Shown here one piece after another: positions 46,272 through 55,519 of a stretch of DNA of 64,000 nucleotides. Location of the stretch: contig WRLT01000006.1 of the NCBI GenBank assembly GCA_009777485.1, forward strand, positions 1 through 64,000. The letters are read 5' to 3'. Under the pieces are notes generated by a model. That model searched no databases. It saw only the letters and a list, made by a program, of their open reading frames with translations, and was not told where the DNA came from. This DNA comes from Bacillota bacterium. Lineage in GTDB: Bacteria; Bacillota; Clostridia; Christensenellales; Pumilibacteraceae. A program made the position numbers and the translations under genes. Position 1 is the first letter of the stretch, and each line of letters opens with the position of its first letter.

Positions 46272-48356
46272 TTAGAGTTTTTTCTTTAAGCGTAAATCTA
46301 CTCTTCCCTTGTCGTCTATGCGCAGTACTTCGACTTGAACATTGTCGCCGATATTTACCACGTCTGTAACCTTTTCTACGCGCTTGTTATCTAATTTTGA
46401 GATATGCACCATGCCGTCGCGGCCGGGTGCAATGTTGACAAACGCGCCGAAATCTAATATGCGTACTACTTTGCCCTCGTAGACCATGCCGGGTTCGGGC
46501 TCTTCTACAATGGAAAGCACGATTTTTTTAGCTTTTTCTGCCATTTCTGAATTGGGCGTGGCGATAAATACACGGCCGTCGTCCTCGATATCCATTTTTA
46601 CGCCCGTTTGCTCGATAATTTCGTTAATCACCTTGCCGCCTTTTCCGATTACGTCGCCGATTTTGTCGGGGTCGATAGTAAACGAAATGATTTTAGGTGC
46701 GTAGCGCGAAAGCTCGGCGCGGTATGCGGGAAGTGCTTCTAGCATTTTGCCTAAAATATGCAGTCTGCCTACGCGTGCTTGTTCTAGTGCGGTTTTTAAA
46801 ACGGCCTCGTCGATACCTTTGATTTTGATATCCATTTGGATGGCGGTAATGCCGCGCTCTGTGCCTGCTACTTTAAAGTCCATGTCGCCTAAAAAGTCTT
46901 CTAAGCCTTGAATATCGGATAAAATGGCTACTTTTTTGCCGCTTTCTTCTTTAATAAGGCCCATGGCAATCCCTGCAACGGGTGCTTTAATCGGTACGCC
47001 CGCATCCATAAGCGCAAGCGTAGAACCGCAAACGCTGGCCTGAGAGGTAGAACCGTTAGAACTGATTATTTCGCTGACGGTGCGGATTGCGTAAGGAAAT
47101 TCCGCTTCGGACGGAATGACGGGCTCTAAGGCGCGCTCTGCCAATGCACCGTGCCCAATCTCGCGCCTGCCCGGCGCGCGCATAGGCTTTGCCTCGCCTG
47201 TTGAATACGGCGGAAAATTATAGTGGTGCATGTAGCGTTTATGTGTTTCTTCGTCTAGGTTGTCCAGTTTTTGCACTTCGGTAATCATGCCCAATGTACA
47301 GGTGGTTAACGCTTGCGTTTGTCCGCGTGTAAACACCGCAGAACCGTGTACGCGCGGTAAAAGACCCGTTTCGCACCAGATGTTGCGGATTTCGTCTAGT
47401 TTGCGCCCGTCGGGACGGAACGATTCGTTTAGGATTTTTCCGCGTACCTTTTCTTTGGTAATATCGTATAAAACGTCCTTAATTTCGCGTTGTTTATCGG
47501 GGTAAATTTCGGCAAAATGTTTAAGCGTTTCTTTATCTGCTTCGTCTTGCTTTTGTTGGCGTTTTTCGCGGTCGGTTTCTTTTAGGGCTTTGTCGATAAG
47601 CTTGTCGGCAAATTTGCGCACCTGCGCATCAATTTCGGCAGGAACGGTATAAAAATCAATCTCGCGCTTTTTCTTGCCCAGTTTTTTAACGATGTCGTTT
47701 ATAAATTTAACTTGTTTTTTAATTTCTTTATGCCCGAATAAAATAGCTTCTAGCATAACCTTTTCGCTGACCTCGTTTGCGCCTGCCTCTACCATCATAA
47801 TGGCATCGGCTGTGCCGCTTACTACCAAATGTAACGCGCTTTCGGCACGCTGTTTTGAATCGGGGTTGATGATATATTTTTCGTTTACATAGCCCACAAC
47901 TACCGAACCTGTGGGGCCCATAAACGGAATGTCGGAAATGCTTAGGGCGATGGATGAACCTATCATGCCGAATACTTCGGGCGGAATAGAGGTGTCTACG
48001 CTTAGCGCGGTAGAAACAATGGCAACATCGTTATATAAGCCCTCCGGGAATAGCGGGCGCAGCGGGCGGTCTATAAGGCGCGACGTTAAAATTGCCTTAT
48101 CGCCTGCTCTGCCCTCGCGTTTTTTAAAGCCGCCGGGAATTTTTCCTACGGCGTACATTTTTTCTTCAAAATCTACTCCTAACGGAAAAAAGTCTATGCC
48201 TGCGCGAGGCGTGTCCGCCATAGTCGCGTTAGTCATAACTACCGTGTCGCCGCAGCGGATTAGGCACGCGCCTGCGGAATGCTCGGCGTATTTGCCGATT
48301 TCTACGGTCATTTCGCGCCCGCCGATGTCATACTTGAAAATGTGTGCTTCTTTCAT
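46272..48356 (-). CDS. pnp: Polyribonucleotide nucleotidyltransferase (PNPase)
   Basis: A 3'-5' phosphorolytic exoribonuclease. Two RNase PH domains (about 10-240 and 310-540), with RPLRPLFPEG near 92 and FNFPPYSTGE-like HYNFPPYSTGEAKP near 390. A KH domain carries IGDVIGKGGKVINEI near 560 and a C-terminal S1 domain carries GAFVNIAPGRDGMVHIS near 640. The order rpsO-pnp-ylxY is standard for Firmicutes. Confidence 0.97.
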   Translation of the reverse strand: MKEAHIFKYDIGGREMTVEIGKYAEHSAGACLIRCGDTVVMTNATMADTPRAGIDFFPLGVDFEEKMYAVGKIPGGFKKREGRAGDKAILTSRLIDRPLRPLFPEGLYNDVAIVSTALSVDTSIPPEVFGMIGSSIALSISDIPFMGPTGSVVVGYVNEKYIINPDSKQRAESALHLVVSGTADAIMMVEAGANEVSEKVMLEAILFGHKEIKKQVKFINDIVKKLGKKKREIDFYTVPAEIDAQVRKFADKLIDKALKETDREKRQQKQDEADKETLKHFAEIYPDKQREIKDVLYDITKEKVRGKILNESFRPDGRKLDEIRNIWCETGLLPRVHGSAVFTRGQTQALTTCTLGMITEVQKLDNLDEETHKRYMHHYNFPPYSTGEAKPMRAPGRREIGHGALAERALEPVIPSEAEFPYAIRTVSEIISSNGSTSQASVCGSTLALMDAGVPIKAPVAGIAMGLIKEESGKKVAILSDIQGLEDFLGDMDFKVAGTERGITAIQMDIKIKGIDEAVLKTALEQARVGRLHILGKMLEALPAYRAELSRYAPKIISFTIDPDKIGDVIGKGGKVINEIIEQTGVKMDIEDDGRVFIATPNSEMAEKAKKIVLSIVEEPEPGMVYEGKVVRILDFGAFVNIAPGRDGMVHISKLDNKRVEKVTDVVNIGDNVQVEVLRIDDKGRVDLRLKKKL

Positions 48357-48440
48357 TTTTTTAATTCTCCTTTTTTCTTGGGCTCATGCCCTAGTTAAAT
48401 TTGCTGGTTTATTTGTATATTTGTTGGTTTGTTTGTATAA

Positions 48441-48469
48441 AGAAAGGGTGCGCAAATTGCACCCTTTCT
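48441..48469 (-). terminator. Strong hairpin between rpsO and pnp
   Basis: AGAAAGGGTGC (48441-48451) pairs perfectly with GCACCCTTTCT (48459-48469), directly downstream of rpsO on the minus strand, with a modest T-run. It can act as a partial terminator or as an RNA processing site between rpsO and pnp. Confidence 0.75.
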
Positions 48470-48477
48470 AAGCGACT

Positions 48478-48741
48478 TTATTTTCTTAATTCTAGCTTTG
48501 CTACAAGCGCACGGTAACGCTCGATGTCTACATCTTTTAAGTAGTTAAGCAAGCTTCTGCGGTTGCCGACCATTTGCAGCAGTCCGCGCCGTGAATGGTG
48601 GTCTTTGGAATGTGTCTTGAAGTGTCCGGTAAGATGGTTGATACGCTCTGTAAGCAACGCTACCTGAACCTCCGGACTTCCTGTATCACCCTCGTGCGTG
48701 GCGTACTTTGCGATAAGCTCGGCTTTTCTTTCCTTAGTCAT
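48478..48741 (-). CDS. rpsO: 30S ribosomal protein S15
   Basis: 87 aa with standard S15 features: [20 protein letters not shown] and [19 protein letters not shown]. Followed by pnp on the same strand, the near-universal pairing. GGAGGT lies 7 bases before the ATG. Confidence 0.97.
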   Translation of the reverse strand: MTKERKAELIAKYATHEGDTGSPEVQVALLTERINHLTGHFKTHSKDHHSRRGLLQMVGNRRSLLNYLKDVDIERYRALVAKLELRK

Positions 48742-48888
48742 GTTTTTACCTCCGTTATTTTTTATTCGCCCTAAACTAGGTAACCGCGTGGAGAGCGCGA
48801 AACCCGAAGTATCAGGGTACTAACTTAGTATAGCATAGACGCAATATGCTTGTAAACCGATTTTAAGCGGATAAGCAAATAAAATTAT

Positions 48889-51288
48889 TTATTGTCCCCA
48901 AAAAACTCTTGCGTCGGTTCTATTCCAGTTGCTGTCCCACCCGTCAGGACGTTCGGTGTGGCCTTGCACATAGATACCATAAAGCTTTTGGCAATCAAAA
49001 AACGCACCACTTCCTATTTCGGTAACCGAAGCGGGTATGGTGATAAAAATTAAAGCCGAACAGCCCCAAAACGCACTGCTGTTGATACGGGTTACTGAAT
49101 TTGGGATAACGACATTAGTTAATTCTGTGCAGCCGTAAAAAGAAAACTGACCGATACTTGTTACAAAATCGGGGATTTCGATAGAGGTTATGGCTGTACT
49201 GCCGAATGTGAAGTCTTCGATTTCTGTTAATTGGCTTCCGTTTTGAAATATAATACTTGATAAGTTCGTGCATTCCCAAAATGCGCCGACTTCTATAGAG
49301 GTTACCGATGCGGGGATTTCGATAGAGGTTAAGCCTGTGCAATCCCAAAACGCGCTTTCTCCGATAGAGGTTACCGAATCGGGTATGGTAACGGATATTA
49401 AGCCTGCGCAATTTGCAAACGCATATTCCCCGATAGCTGTTACCGAATCGGGTATGGTATACGCGCCGATTTTTCCCGCAGGATACGCAAGTAAAACGGT
49501 TTGGTTTTTATTAAACAAAATGCCGTCTTTGCTTGTGTAGTTTGAATTAAGTGCGTCTACGGTGATAGCGGTTAAGGCCGTACTGCCTATAAACGCCCAG
49601 CTTTGGATAACTGTAACGGTATCGGGTATCGTAACAGAGGTTAATTTTGTGCAAACCGCAAACGCATAATTTTGAATAGTTTCTACCGAATCGGGCACTA
49701 TATACGCGCCTGTTTTTCCGGCAGGATACGCAATTAAAACGGTTTTGTTTTTATTAAAAAATACGCCGTCTTCACTTGCGTAATTTGGATTAAGTGCGTC
49801 TACTGTGATAGCGGTTAAGCCTGTGCAGGCATAAAAAGCATAAACCGCGATGTTGGTTACCGATGCGGGTATTTCGATATAGGTTAAGCCTGTGCAGCCC
49901 GTGAAAGCTTCCTGCCCGATAGTTATTACCGAATCAGGTATGGTGATAGAGGTTAAGCCTGTACAACCCTCAAACGCACTCTGCCCGATACTCGTTACCG
50001 AATTGGGTATTTCGATAGAGGTTAAGCCTGTGCAACCCCTAAACGCCCAGCCTTCGATTGTTGTAACGGTATCGGGTATGGTAATAGAGGTTAGGTCTGC
50101 AAAATCGCGAAACGCATCTCTTCCGATTCTGCTTCCTCCTGTTATGATAACTGTTTTAAGCGATGACGGTATATTGAATAAGCTTCCGAAAATCCATACA
50201 AAACGTGTATTGGATAATCCGTTTAGCGTATTTCCTACAAAGGGTATGGTAATAGAGGTTAAATCCCAACAATTACGAAACGCAGACTGCCCGATGGTTT
50301 TTACCGAATTAGGTATAACTACGCTTACTAAGTCTGTGCAGCCCGAAAACATAAGCTCCCCTATTTCCTCTACGGTATCGGGTATAGAAAGGGCGAGAAT
50401 GTTCGGATTGCTTGCAAAGGTTGTGCCCATGAGGGCTTTTACGGGTAAGCTGTTGTACATTGCGGGGATAATTAAGGTGCCGTAGTTAAAAAACTGCTGA
50501 ATGCCCCTGCCTACGGAATAACCGCTTTTATCGGGCAGCAGTGTAAAGCTTAAATTATCCGAATACCATTTTGCATACAGTGTTATAAGCCCTTGCGGTG
50601 CTTGTGCAATATGGGTTACGGGTGCGCCCTTAAAATCGGGCGTAGTAAACCAACCGTCAAAGATATAGTAGTTTTTTTGCGGGTCGGCAAGTGTAAGGCC
50701 GCCTATAACGCGGGTATAGCTAATTAGGTTGCGCGCTTCATTGCTGCCGCCGTTTAGGTTGTATTGGACGACGTTAGGGTCGCTGCTCCAAATCGCGGCA
50801 AAGGTTTTGTTGCCCGTACTTCCTTTTTCGATAATTCCGTTGTCTAAGCTCCAACCCGCAAAGATGCTGCCGTCGTAAGAAGGGTCGGCAAGTGTAACGG
50901 TATCGGTTTCTACGGTATAGGTAACGGGATTGTCTGCGTTATTTACGCCGCCGCCTAAATGGTAGCTAACGGTGTAAAAAACGATGTTCCAGTTGGCGTA
51001 CAGCGTTAGATTTTTTGAAACTGTATCGGTAAAATTCCAAAGATTTTCTTGCGAAAAAATAGCGGGGCTTGTATACCACCCGTCAAACGTGTAGCCTGCC
51101 CGCTCTGGGTTGTCGGGGCGCTTTATGGATTGCCCCTTAGTTATAGTTTGCGGGGCTATTGCGCTTCCCCCGCTTGTGTTAAATTCGATAAGAATATCCT
51201 CTTTGCTGTTAAAGCATGCCGAAAACGCCAACACTAGTAAGCTTACCAGTAATAATGCCGCCGCAATTTTACTAAACTTTTTCATCAT
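48889..51288 (-). CDS. Lipoprotein with InlB-type and BspA-type leucine-rich repeats, 799 aa
   Basis: Residues 1-27 form a lipoprotein signal ending in FSAC. Three InlB B-like repeats follow (about 30-240; for example AGYTFDGWYTS). From about 280 to 780 there are about 15 BspA-type (LRR_5) units of roughly 23 residues with the pattern SVTIPDSVTSIGESAF. It is a surface-anchored protein for binding or adhesion. The repeat units are nearly identical at DNA level in places, so the gene can change length by recombination. It shares the InlB repeat with the lipoprotein at 37719. Confidence 0.9.
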   Translation of the reverse strand: MMKKFSKIAAALLLVSLLVLAFSACFNSKEDILIEFNTSGGSAIAPQTITKGQSIKRPDNPERAGYTFDGWYTSPAIFSQENLWNFTDTVSKNLTLYANWNIVFYTVSYHLGGGVNNADNPVTYTVETDTVTLADPSYDGSIFAGWSLDNGIIEKGSTGNKTFAAIWSSDPNVVQYNLNGGSNEARNLISYTRVIGGLTLADPQKNYYIFDGWFTTPDFKGAPVTHIAQAPQGLITLYAKWYSDNLSFTLLPDKSGYSVGRGIQQFFNYGTLIIPAMYNSLPVKALMGTTFASNPNILALSIPDTVEEIGELMFSGCTDLVSVVIPNSVKTIGQSAFRNCWDLTSITIPFVGNTLNGLSNTRFVWIFGSLFNIPSSLKTVIITGGSRIGRDAFRDFADLTSITIPDTVTTIEGWAFRGCTGLTSIEIPNSVTSIGQSAFEGCTGLTSITIPDSVITIGQEAFTGCTGLTYIEIPASVTNIAVYAFYACTGLTAITVDALNPNYASEDGVFFNKNKTVLIAYPAGKTGAYIVPDSVETIQNYAFAVCTKLTSVTIPDTVTVIQSWAFIGSTALTAITVDALNSNYTSKDGILFNKNQTVLLAYPAGKIGAYTIPDSVTAIGEYAFANCAGLISVTIPDSVTSIGESAFWDCTGLTSIEIPASVTSIEVGAFWECTNLSSIIFQNGSQLTEIEDFTFGSTAITSIEIPDFVTSIGQFSFYGCTELTNVVIPNSVTRINSSAFWGCSALIFITIPASVTEIGSGAFFDCQKLYGIYVQGHTERPDGWDSNWNRTDARVFWGQ

Positions 51289-51365
51289 TAGGCACTCCTT
51301 AGTATATGCTTTTTATACTGTAAGCGTATCATAGGTTGTTTGCTTCGTCAAGTGTTTTGTTAAAA

Positions 51366-52796
51366 TTATTCTTGTGTACTGTTTGAAAGGAATTTTTCTT
51401 TTTTGTGCATTTGTTCGTCAAAGCGTTCTAGATACATTTTAACGTCTTTTATGTTGGCAAGCCTTTCTATGCGGTTTTGCGACGGAAAGATTAGCTTAGA
51501 AATCGCGCCTGCGCCGCAAGCCGCAACCGAAAGCATTTCTTCCATGACGGTGATGTTGTTGACGCATTGCGTATCGGGCAGGCAGTATCCGATATTTTCT
51601 AGGTTTTCCAACGATAGCTTTTGGCGGTAGAGGTAATACGGCAGATAGCCGCTTTGCATTAGGCTTTGCTGTGCCGAATGCGTCATCTGCGCAACGCCGC
51701 TTGCAAACTCTGTAACGCGGTTTTCTTTTAAGGCTGAACCGCGTTTGCGGCTAAGGGTATGAACGGTTATGTTGTGCGGCTTTAAGCGGATTATTTGCGT
51801 AAGCGTATGTAAAAACTGTTCGGGCGTTTCGTTGTAAAGCCCTGCAATGATATCGGTATTTATATTAAAGCCTGCATCGCGGGCGGCGCGGTAGGCGTTA
51901 AAAAAATCCTCTGCGGTGTGGTTTCTGCCGATTGCGTGCAGAGTTTGGGGGTTAAGCGATTGCGGGTTTACGCTAATCCGCGTTACGCCTGCGTTTTTCA
52001 TTAGGGCGATTTTTTGCGCGGTTATGGTTTCGGGACGCCCTGCCTCACAGGTGAATTCGGTGCCTGGTGTAAAAGTGCCGCTATGGGTAACGGCGTTTAA
52101 AACGCGGGCAAATTGCGTATCCGAAAGTACGGTGGGCGTTCCGCCGCCGATGTACACGGAGTATATTTTTTTATGGTGCGCGCGGATAAGCTGTACGGTT
52201 TTTTGGATTTCTACGCAAAGCTTTTCTACATAAGGCTCTACAAGTTTTTGCTGACGGTCTACGGAAACGGAAACAAACGAACAGTAAGAGCAGCGCGACG
52301 GGCAAAACGGCACATGCACGTATAAGTTGATGTAGTGCGGGTTTTGCGTATAAAAGCCGCTTTGGTTTTGTATGATTAGGGCGGTTAAATCTGCTTTGGG
52401 GCGCGACACAAAAAAGTTATTTTGCAAGAGTTGTGAAATGCCAGCAAGCGGTACGCCGCTTTTAATAAGCTCGTACGCTAGCTTTGTGGGGCGTATGCCC
52501 GTAAGGCTGCCCCACGCTAAATCGCGCTTAAAAAAGCTTTTAAGGGCTTTATACAGCGCGATTTTGGCAAAGCGGATAAACATACGGTTTTCTAGCTTGC
52601 TGCCGCCGCTGTTTTTATCGGGCTTGTCATAGACAAACTCTGTACCGTTTATTTGAATACGTATTTTATCGGGGCTTTTGTCTGCGCAGTAAAAAGCAAC
52701 CGTATGTACGGCGGGGTCGTACTCGTCGGTAAACAGACGGATAACTTCGCTTAATTCTGCCGAAAGATGTGCAGCATCGGTTTCTAAACGGAACAA
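51366..52796 (-). CDS. hemZ: Radical SAM coproporphyrinogen III dehydrogenase-type protein (HemZ), 476 aa
   Basis: The 4Fe-4S motif CPSRCSYC lies near residue 170 (VHVPFCPSRCSYCSF), followed by YIGGGTPTVLS. The extra N-terminal domain (1-160) is typical of HemZ in Firmicutes. It may oxidise coproporphyrinogen without oxygen or act as a related radical SAM enzyme. The order rel-MBL-hemZ is common in clostridia. Confidence 0.88.
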   Translation of the reverse strand: MFRLETDAAHLSAELSEVIRLFTDEYDPAVHTVAFYCADKSPDKIRIQINGTEFVYDKPDKNSGGSKLENRMFIRFAKIALYKALKSFFKRDLAWGSLTGIRPTKLAYELIKSGVPLAGISQLLQNNFFVSRPKADLTALIIQNQSGFYTQNPHYINLYVHVPFCPSRCSYCSFVSVSVDRQQKLVEPYVEKLCVEIQKTVQLIRAHHKKIYSVYIGGGTPTVLSDTQFARVLNAVTHSGTFTPGTEFTCEAGRPETITAQKIALMKNAGVTRISVNPQSLNPQTLHAIGRNHTAEDFFNAYRAARDAGFNINTDIIAGLYNETPEQFLHTLTQIIRLKPHNITVHTLSRKRGSALKENRVTEFASGVAQMTHSAQQSLMQSGYLPYYLYRQKLSLENLENIGYCLPDTQCVNNITVMEEMLSVAACGAGAISKLIFPSQNRIERLANIKDVKMYLERFDEQMHKKEKFLSNSTQE

Positions 52797-52810
52797 TCAA
52801 TCCACCTCCG

Positions 52811-53374
52811 TTACTTGTACGGATTATGCGCTTTTTCGAAGCTTAGGGTGGTTTCTTGCCCGTGTCCGGGCAGAACGCGGTAATCGACAGAAAGTGCGAA
52901 AAGCTTTTTAAGCGTTTCTTTCATAACGGAAAAATCGCCTGTCGGCAAATCGCAGCGTCCTATTTGCAGCCGAAACAGCGTGTCGCCTGAGAATAGGATG
53001 TTGTCGGCGATATAGCACACGCTGCCTGCGGTGTGCCCCGGCGTATGAAGGATTTGAACGGTGCGCGCGTCTAAAATTAGCTTGCCTTCTTTTTTAATTA
53101 GCACATCGGGCGTAAAGCGGTTGTTTAAAAGCAAGGCGTCGGTTTGGTGGATATACACCTTTGCGCCGTTTTTTTGCAGCTCGCTGACTGCGCCGATATG
53201 GTCCCAGTGCGCGTGCGTTAAAAGCACCGCGCCGATTGTTTTGCCTTGCTTTTGCGCTGCATCTAAAAGCTTTTCTGCTTCGCCGCCGGGGTCGACTACG
53301 GCTAGATAACTGCCGCAATCAAATAAATAGGTGTTGGTTTCGATAGGGCCTGTGTGCAGATGCGTAACTTCCAT
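52811..53374 (-). CDS. MBL-fold metallohydrolase (glyoxalase II-like), 187 aa
   Basis: The zinc motif THAHWDHIGA (HxHxDH) is near residue 54; further ligands lie in HTPGHTAGS near 111, SGDTLF and PGHG near 170. Length fits the YqgX/GloB-like small form. Substrate unknown. It lies between rel and hemZ as usual in clostridia. Confidence 0.92.
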   Translation of the reverse strand: MEVTHLHTGPIETNTYLFDCGSYLAVVDPGGEAEKLLDAAQKQGKTIGAVLLTHAHWDHIGAVSELQKNGAKVYIHQTDALLLNNRFTPDVLIKKEGKLILDARTVQILHTPGHTAGSVCYIADNILFSGDTLFRLQIGRCDLPTGDFSVMKETLKKLFALSVDYRVLPGHGQETTLSFEKAHNPYK

Positions 53375-53380
53375 AATTTT

Positions 53381-55519
53381 TTACATCCTGAATACTTTTT
53401 TAACATCGTCTAACGACGCGATTTTGCTGATTAAATTGTCGGCTTGCCCGATATCGTGTATGCGCACGCCCGCGCTGATGATAGCCGTTTGGTTTTTGTC
53501 TATGCGGCAGTTTAAGCTGCTAATCGAAAGCTTTAATGCGGAAATGGCGGTGGTTACGTCCGCAAGTAAGCCGCTGCGGTCGCCTGCTTCGATTTGCAAA
53601 TTTACCGTAAACGGCGCGCCGAACGCGCTTTGCGCCCACTCCGCCTCTATTAAGCGGAATTTTTCTACATTTTTTACGTTGGGGCAGTTTTTTCGGTGCA
53701 CTGCCACGCCGCGTCCGCGTGAAATAAAGCCTGTGATGTCGTCGCCCGGAACCGGGTTGCAGCACAGCGCGAAACGAACTAATAAATCGTCGTAGCCGCT
53801 TATGATGATGCCCTGCTGCATATAGGATTGTTTGCCGCCCGCCGTCAACGTGCCTGCGGATTTACTTTCGACCTCTTTTTTATAAAAATCTATCAGCTTT
53901 AAAAGAATTTGATTAACGGTAAAGCCGCCGTAGCCTACGGACGCATACAAGTCATCCACCGACGAAATCGTGTAACGCTGCATAATGATATTTAACCATT
54001 TAGGCGCCATAAGCTGTGAAAGCTTGTAGCCGCGATGCTTTGCTTCTTCTTCTAGCATCAGCTTTCCTAAGCGGATATTTTCGTCTTTCATTTCTTTTTT
54101 AAAGAACGCTTTTATTTTGGTAACGGCTTCGGTAGTTTTTGCAAAGCGCAGCCAGTCGCGCGACGGGCCCTTACGGTTTGCCGAAGTAAAAATTTCTACC
54201 AAATCGCCTGTTTGCAGCTTGGATTCAAGCGGGACTACCCTACCGTTTACCTTTGCGCCCGCGCATTTGTTGCCTACCTCAGAGTGGATTCTGTACGCAA
54301 AATCGATAGGCGTTGCGCCCTCCGGCAATATAATTACCTTGCCTTTGGGCGTAAATGTAAATACCTCGCCCGACGAAAAATTAAACTTAACCGACTCGTA
54401 AAACTCTTGCGGGGTTGCGGCGTTTTCGCTTTGTTGATCCATAAAGCCGCGCAGCCACATCAATTCTTTATCTAGGCTGTCAGACTTTTCGCGCTTGTCT
54501 TTATACTTCCAGTGCGCCGCAATGCCGTATTCTGCCACCTTGTGCATTTCGAAGGTGCGTATTTGGATTTCGCACGGAAAGCCGTGATTGGTCATGACGG
54601 CGGTATGCAAGCTGCGGTAATTGTTGGGGCGCGGCGTGCTGATAAAATCTTTAAATCTTCCGGGTATCGGCTTCCATTCGGTGTGCACTGCGCCCATCAT
54701 GGCGTAGCATTCCTCCGAAGTGTTTACCAAAACGCGTACGGCGGTAAGGTCATAAATTTGTTCGAAAGCGCGTTTTTGCGCCGTCATTTTTTTATAGATG
54801 CTGTAAAAGTGTTTCGGACGCCCGTTTACCTCGCCTTTTATTCCGTAGTTTTCTAAAAGCTCTTCTAAGCGCGTACAAATTATATCTAACAAGGATTTGC
54901 GCTCTTCGCGTTTTAGCGCGACGGTGCGGGCAAGCTCTTCGTACTCTTGCGGATACAGCGTTTTAAAGCTTAAATCCTCTAATTCGCCCCGCAGATAGCT
55001 TAGCCCTAACCTAGATGCAAGCGGCGCGTAAATATCCAGGGTTTCTTGCGCCTTTGCCTTTTGGGAGGCGGGGCGTTTGGCGTCTAGCGTGCGCATGTTG
55101 TGCAATCTGTCTGCAAGCTTGATAATCAGAACGCGGATATCCTTTGCCATAGCAAAAAACATTTTTAAAAAGTTTTTGGCTTGCTCATCCTCTTTTGAAG
55201 AAAACGTAAGATTTTTAAATTTGGTAACGCCTGCTACTAAGTCGGCGATTTCCGCGCCGAAATTATTGCGGACGTCCTCCTCCGTAGCGGTGGTGTCCTC
55301 TACTGAATCGTGCAGCAGTGCGGCCGCGACAGCGGTGTATCCTAAGCCTAATTCCATTACAATGTCGGCCACCGCAACGGGATGCGAAATAAACGGGTCG
55401 CCGTCTTCGCGTGTTTGCCCTTTGTGCATACGCTCGGCAAAGCTTAGTGCGTCGTCTAGCAGCTGCGCTTGCTCTTTGGTGAAATTTTTGCGGCAACGTG
55501 CGCGGAATTCTTTACTCAT
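53381..55519 (-). CDS. rel: Bifunctional (p)ppGpp synthetase/hydrolase
   Basis: Controls the stringent response. Domains in order: HD hydrolase with HDSVEDT near residue 70, synthetase with RPNNYRSLHTAV near 300 (most homologues read PNGYxSLHT) and EYGIAAHWKYK near 335, TGS domain with VFTFTPKGKVIILPEGATP near 385, and a C-terminal ACT domain. 712 aa is standard. It overlaps recJ by 4 bases. The apt gene that often lies between recJ and rel is absent. Confidence 0.95.
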   Translation of the reverse strand: MSKEFRARCRKNFTKEQAQLLDDALSFAERMHKGQTREDGDPFISHPVAVADIVMELGLGYTAVAAALLHDSVEDTTATEEDVRNNFGAEIADLVAGVTKFKNLTFSSKEDEQAKNFLKMFFAMAKDIRVLIIKLADRLHNMRTLDAKRPASQKAKAQETLDIYAPLASRLGLSYLRGELEDLSFKTLYPQEYEELARTVALKREERKSLLDIICTRLEELLENYGIKGEVNGRPKHFYSIYKKMTAQKRAFEQIYDLTAVRVLVNTSEECYAMMGAVHTEWKPIPGRFKDFISTPRPNNYRSLHTAVMTNHGFPCEIQIRTFEMHKVAEYGIAAHWKYKDKREKSDSLDKELMWLRGFMDQQSENAATPQEFYESVKFNFSSGEVFTFTPKGKVIILPEGATPIDFAYRIHSEVGNKCAGAKVNGRVVPLESKLQTGDLVEIFTSANRKGPSRDWLRFAKTTEAVTKIKAFFKKEMKDENIRLGKLMLEEEAKHRGYKLSQLMAPKWLNIIMQRYTISSVDDLYASVGYGGFTVNQILLKLIDFYKKEVESKSAGTLTAGGKQSYMQQGIIISGYDDLLVRFALCCNPVPGDDITGFISRGRGVAVHRKNCPNVKNVEKFRLIEAEWAQSAFGAPFTVNLQIEAGDRSGLLADVTTAISALKLSISSLNCRIDKNQTAIISAGVRIHDIGQADNLISKIASLDDVKKVFRM

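Noticed and set aside
49892..50485. A 197-aa + strand frame opposite the leucine-rich lipoprotein
   Set aside because: Its apparent repeats only mirror the repeat units of the real minus-strand gene.
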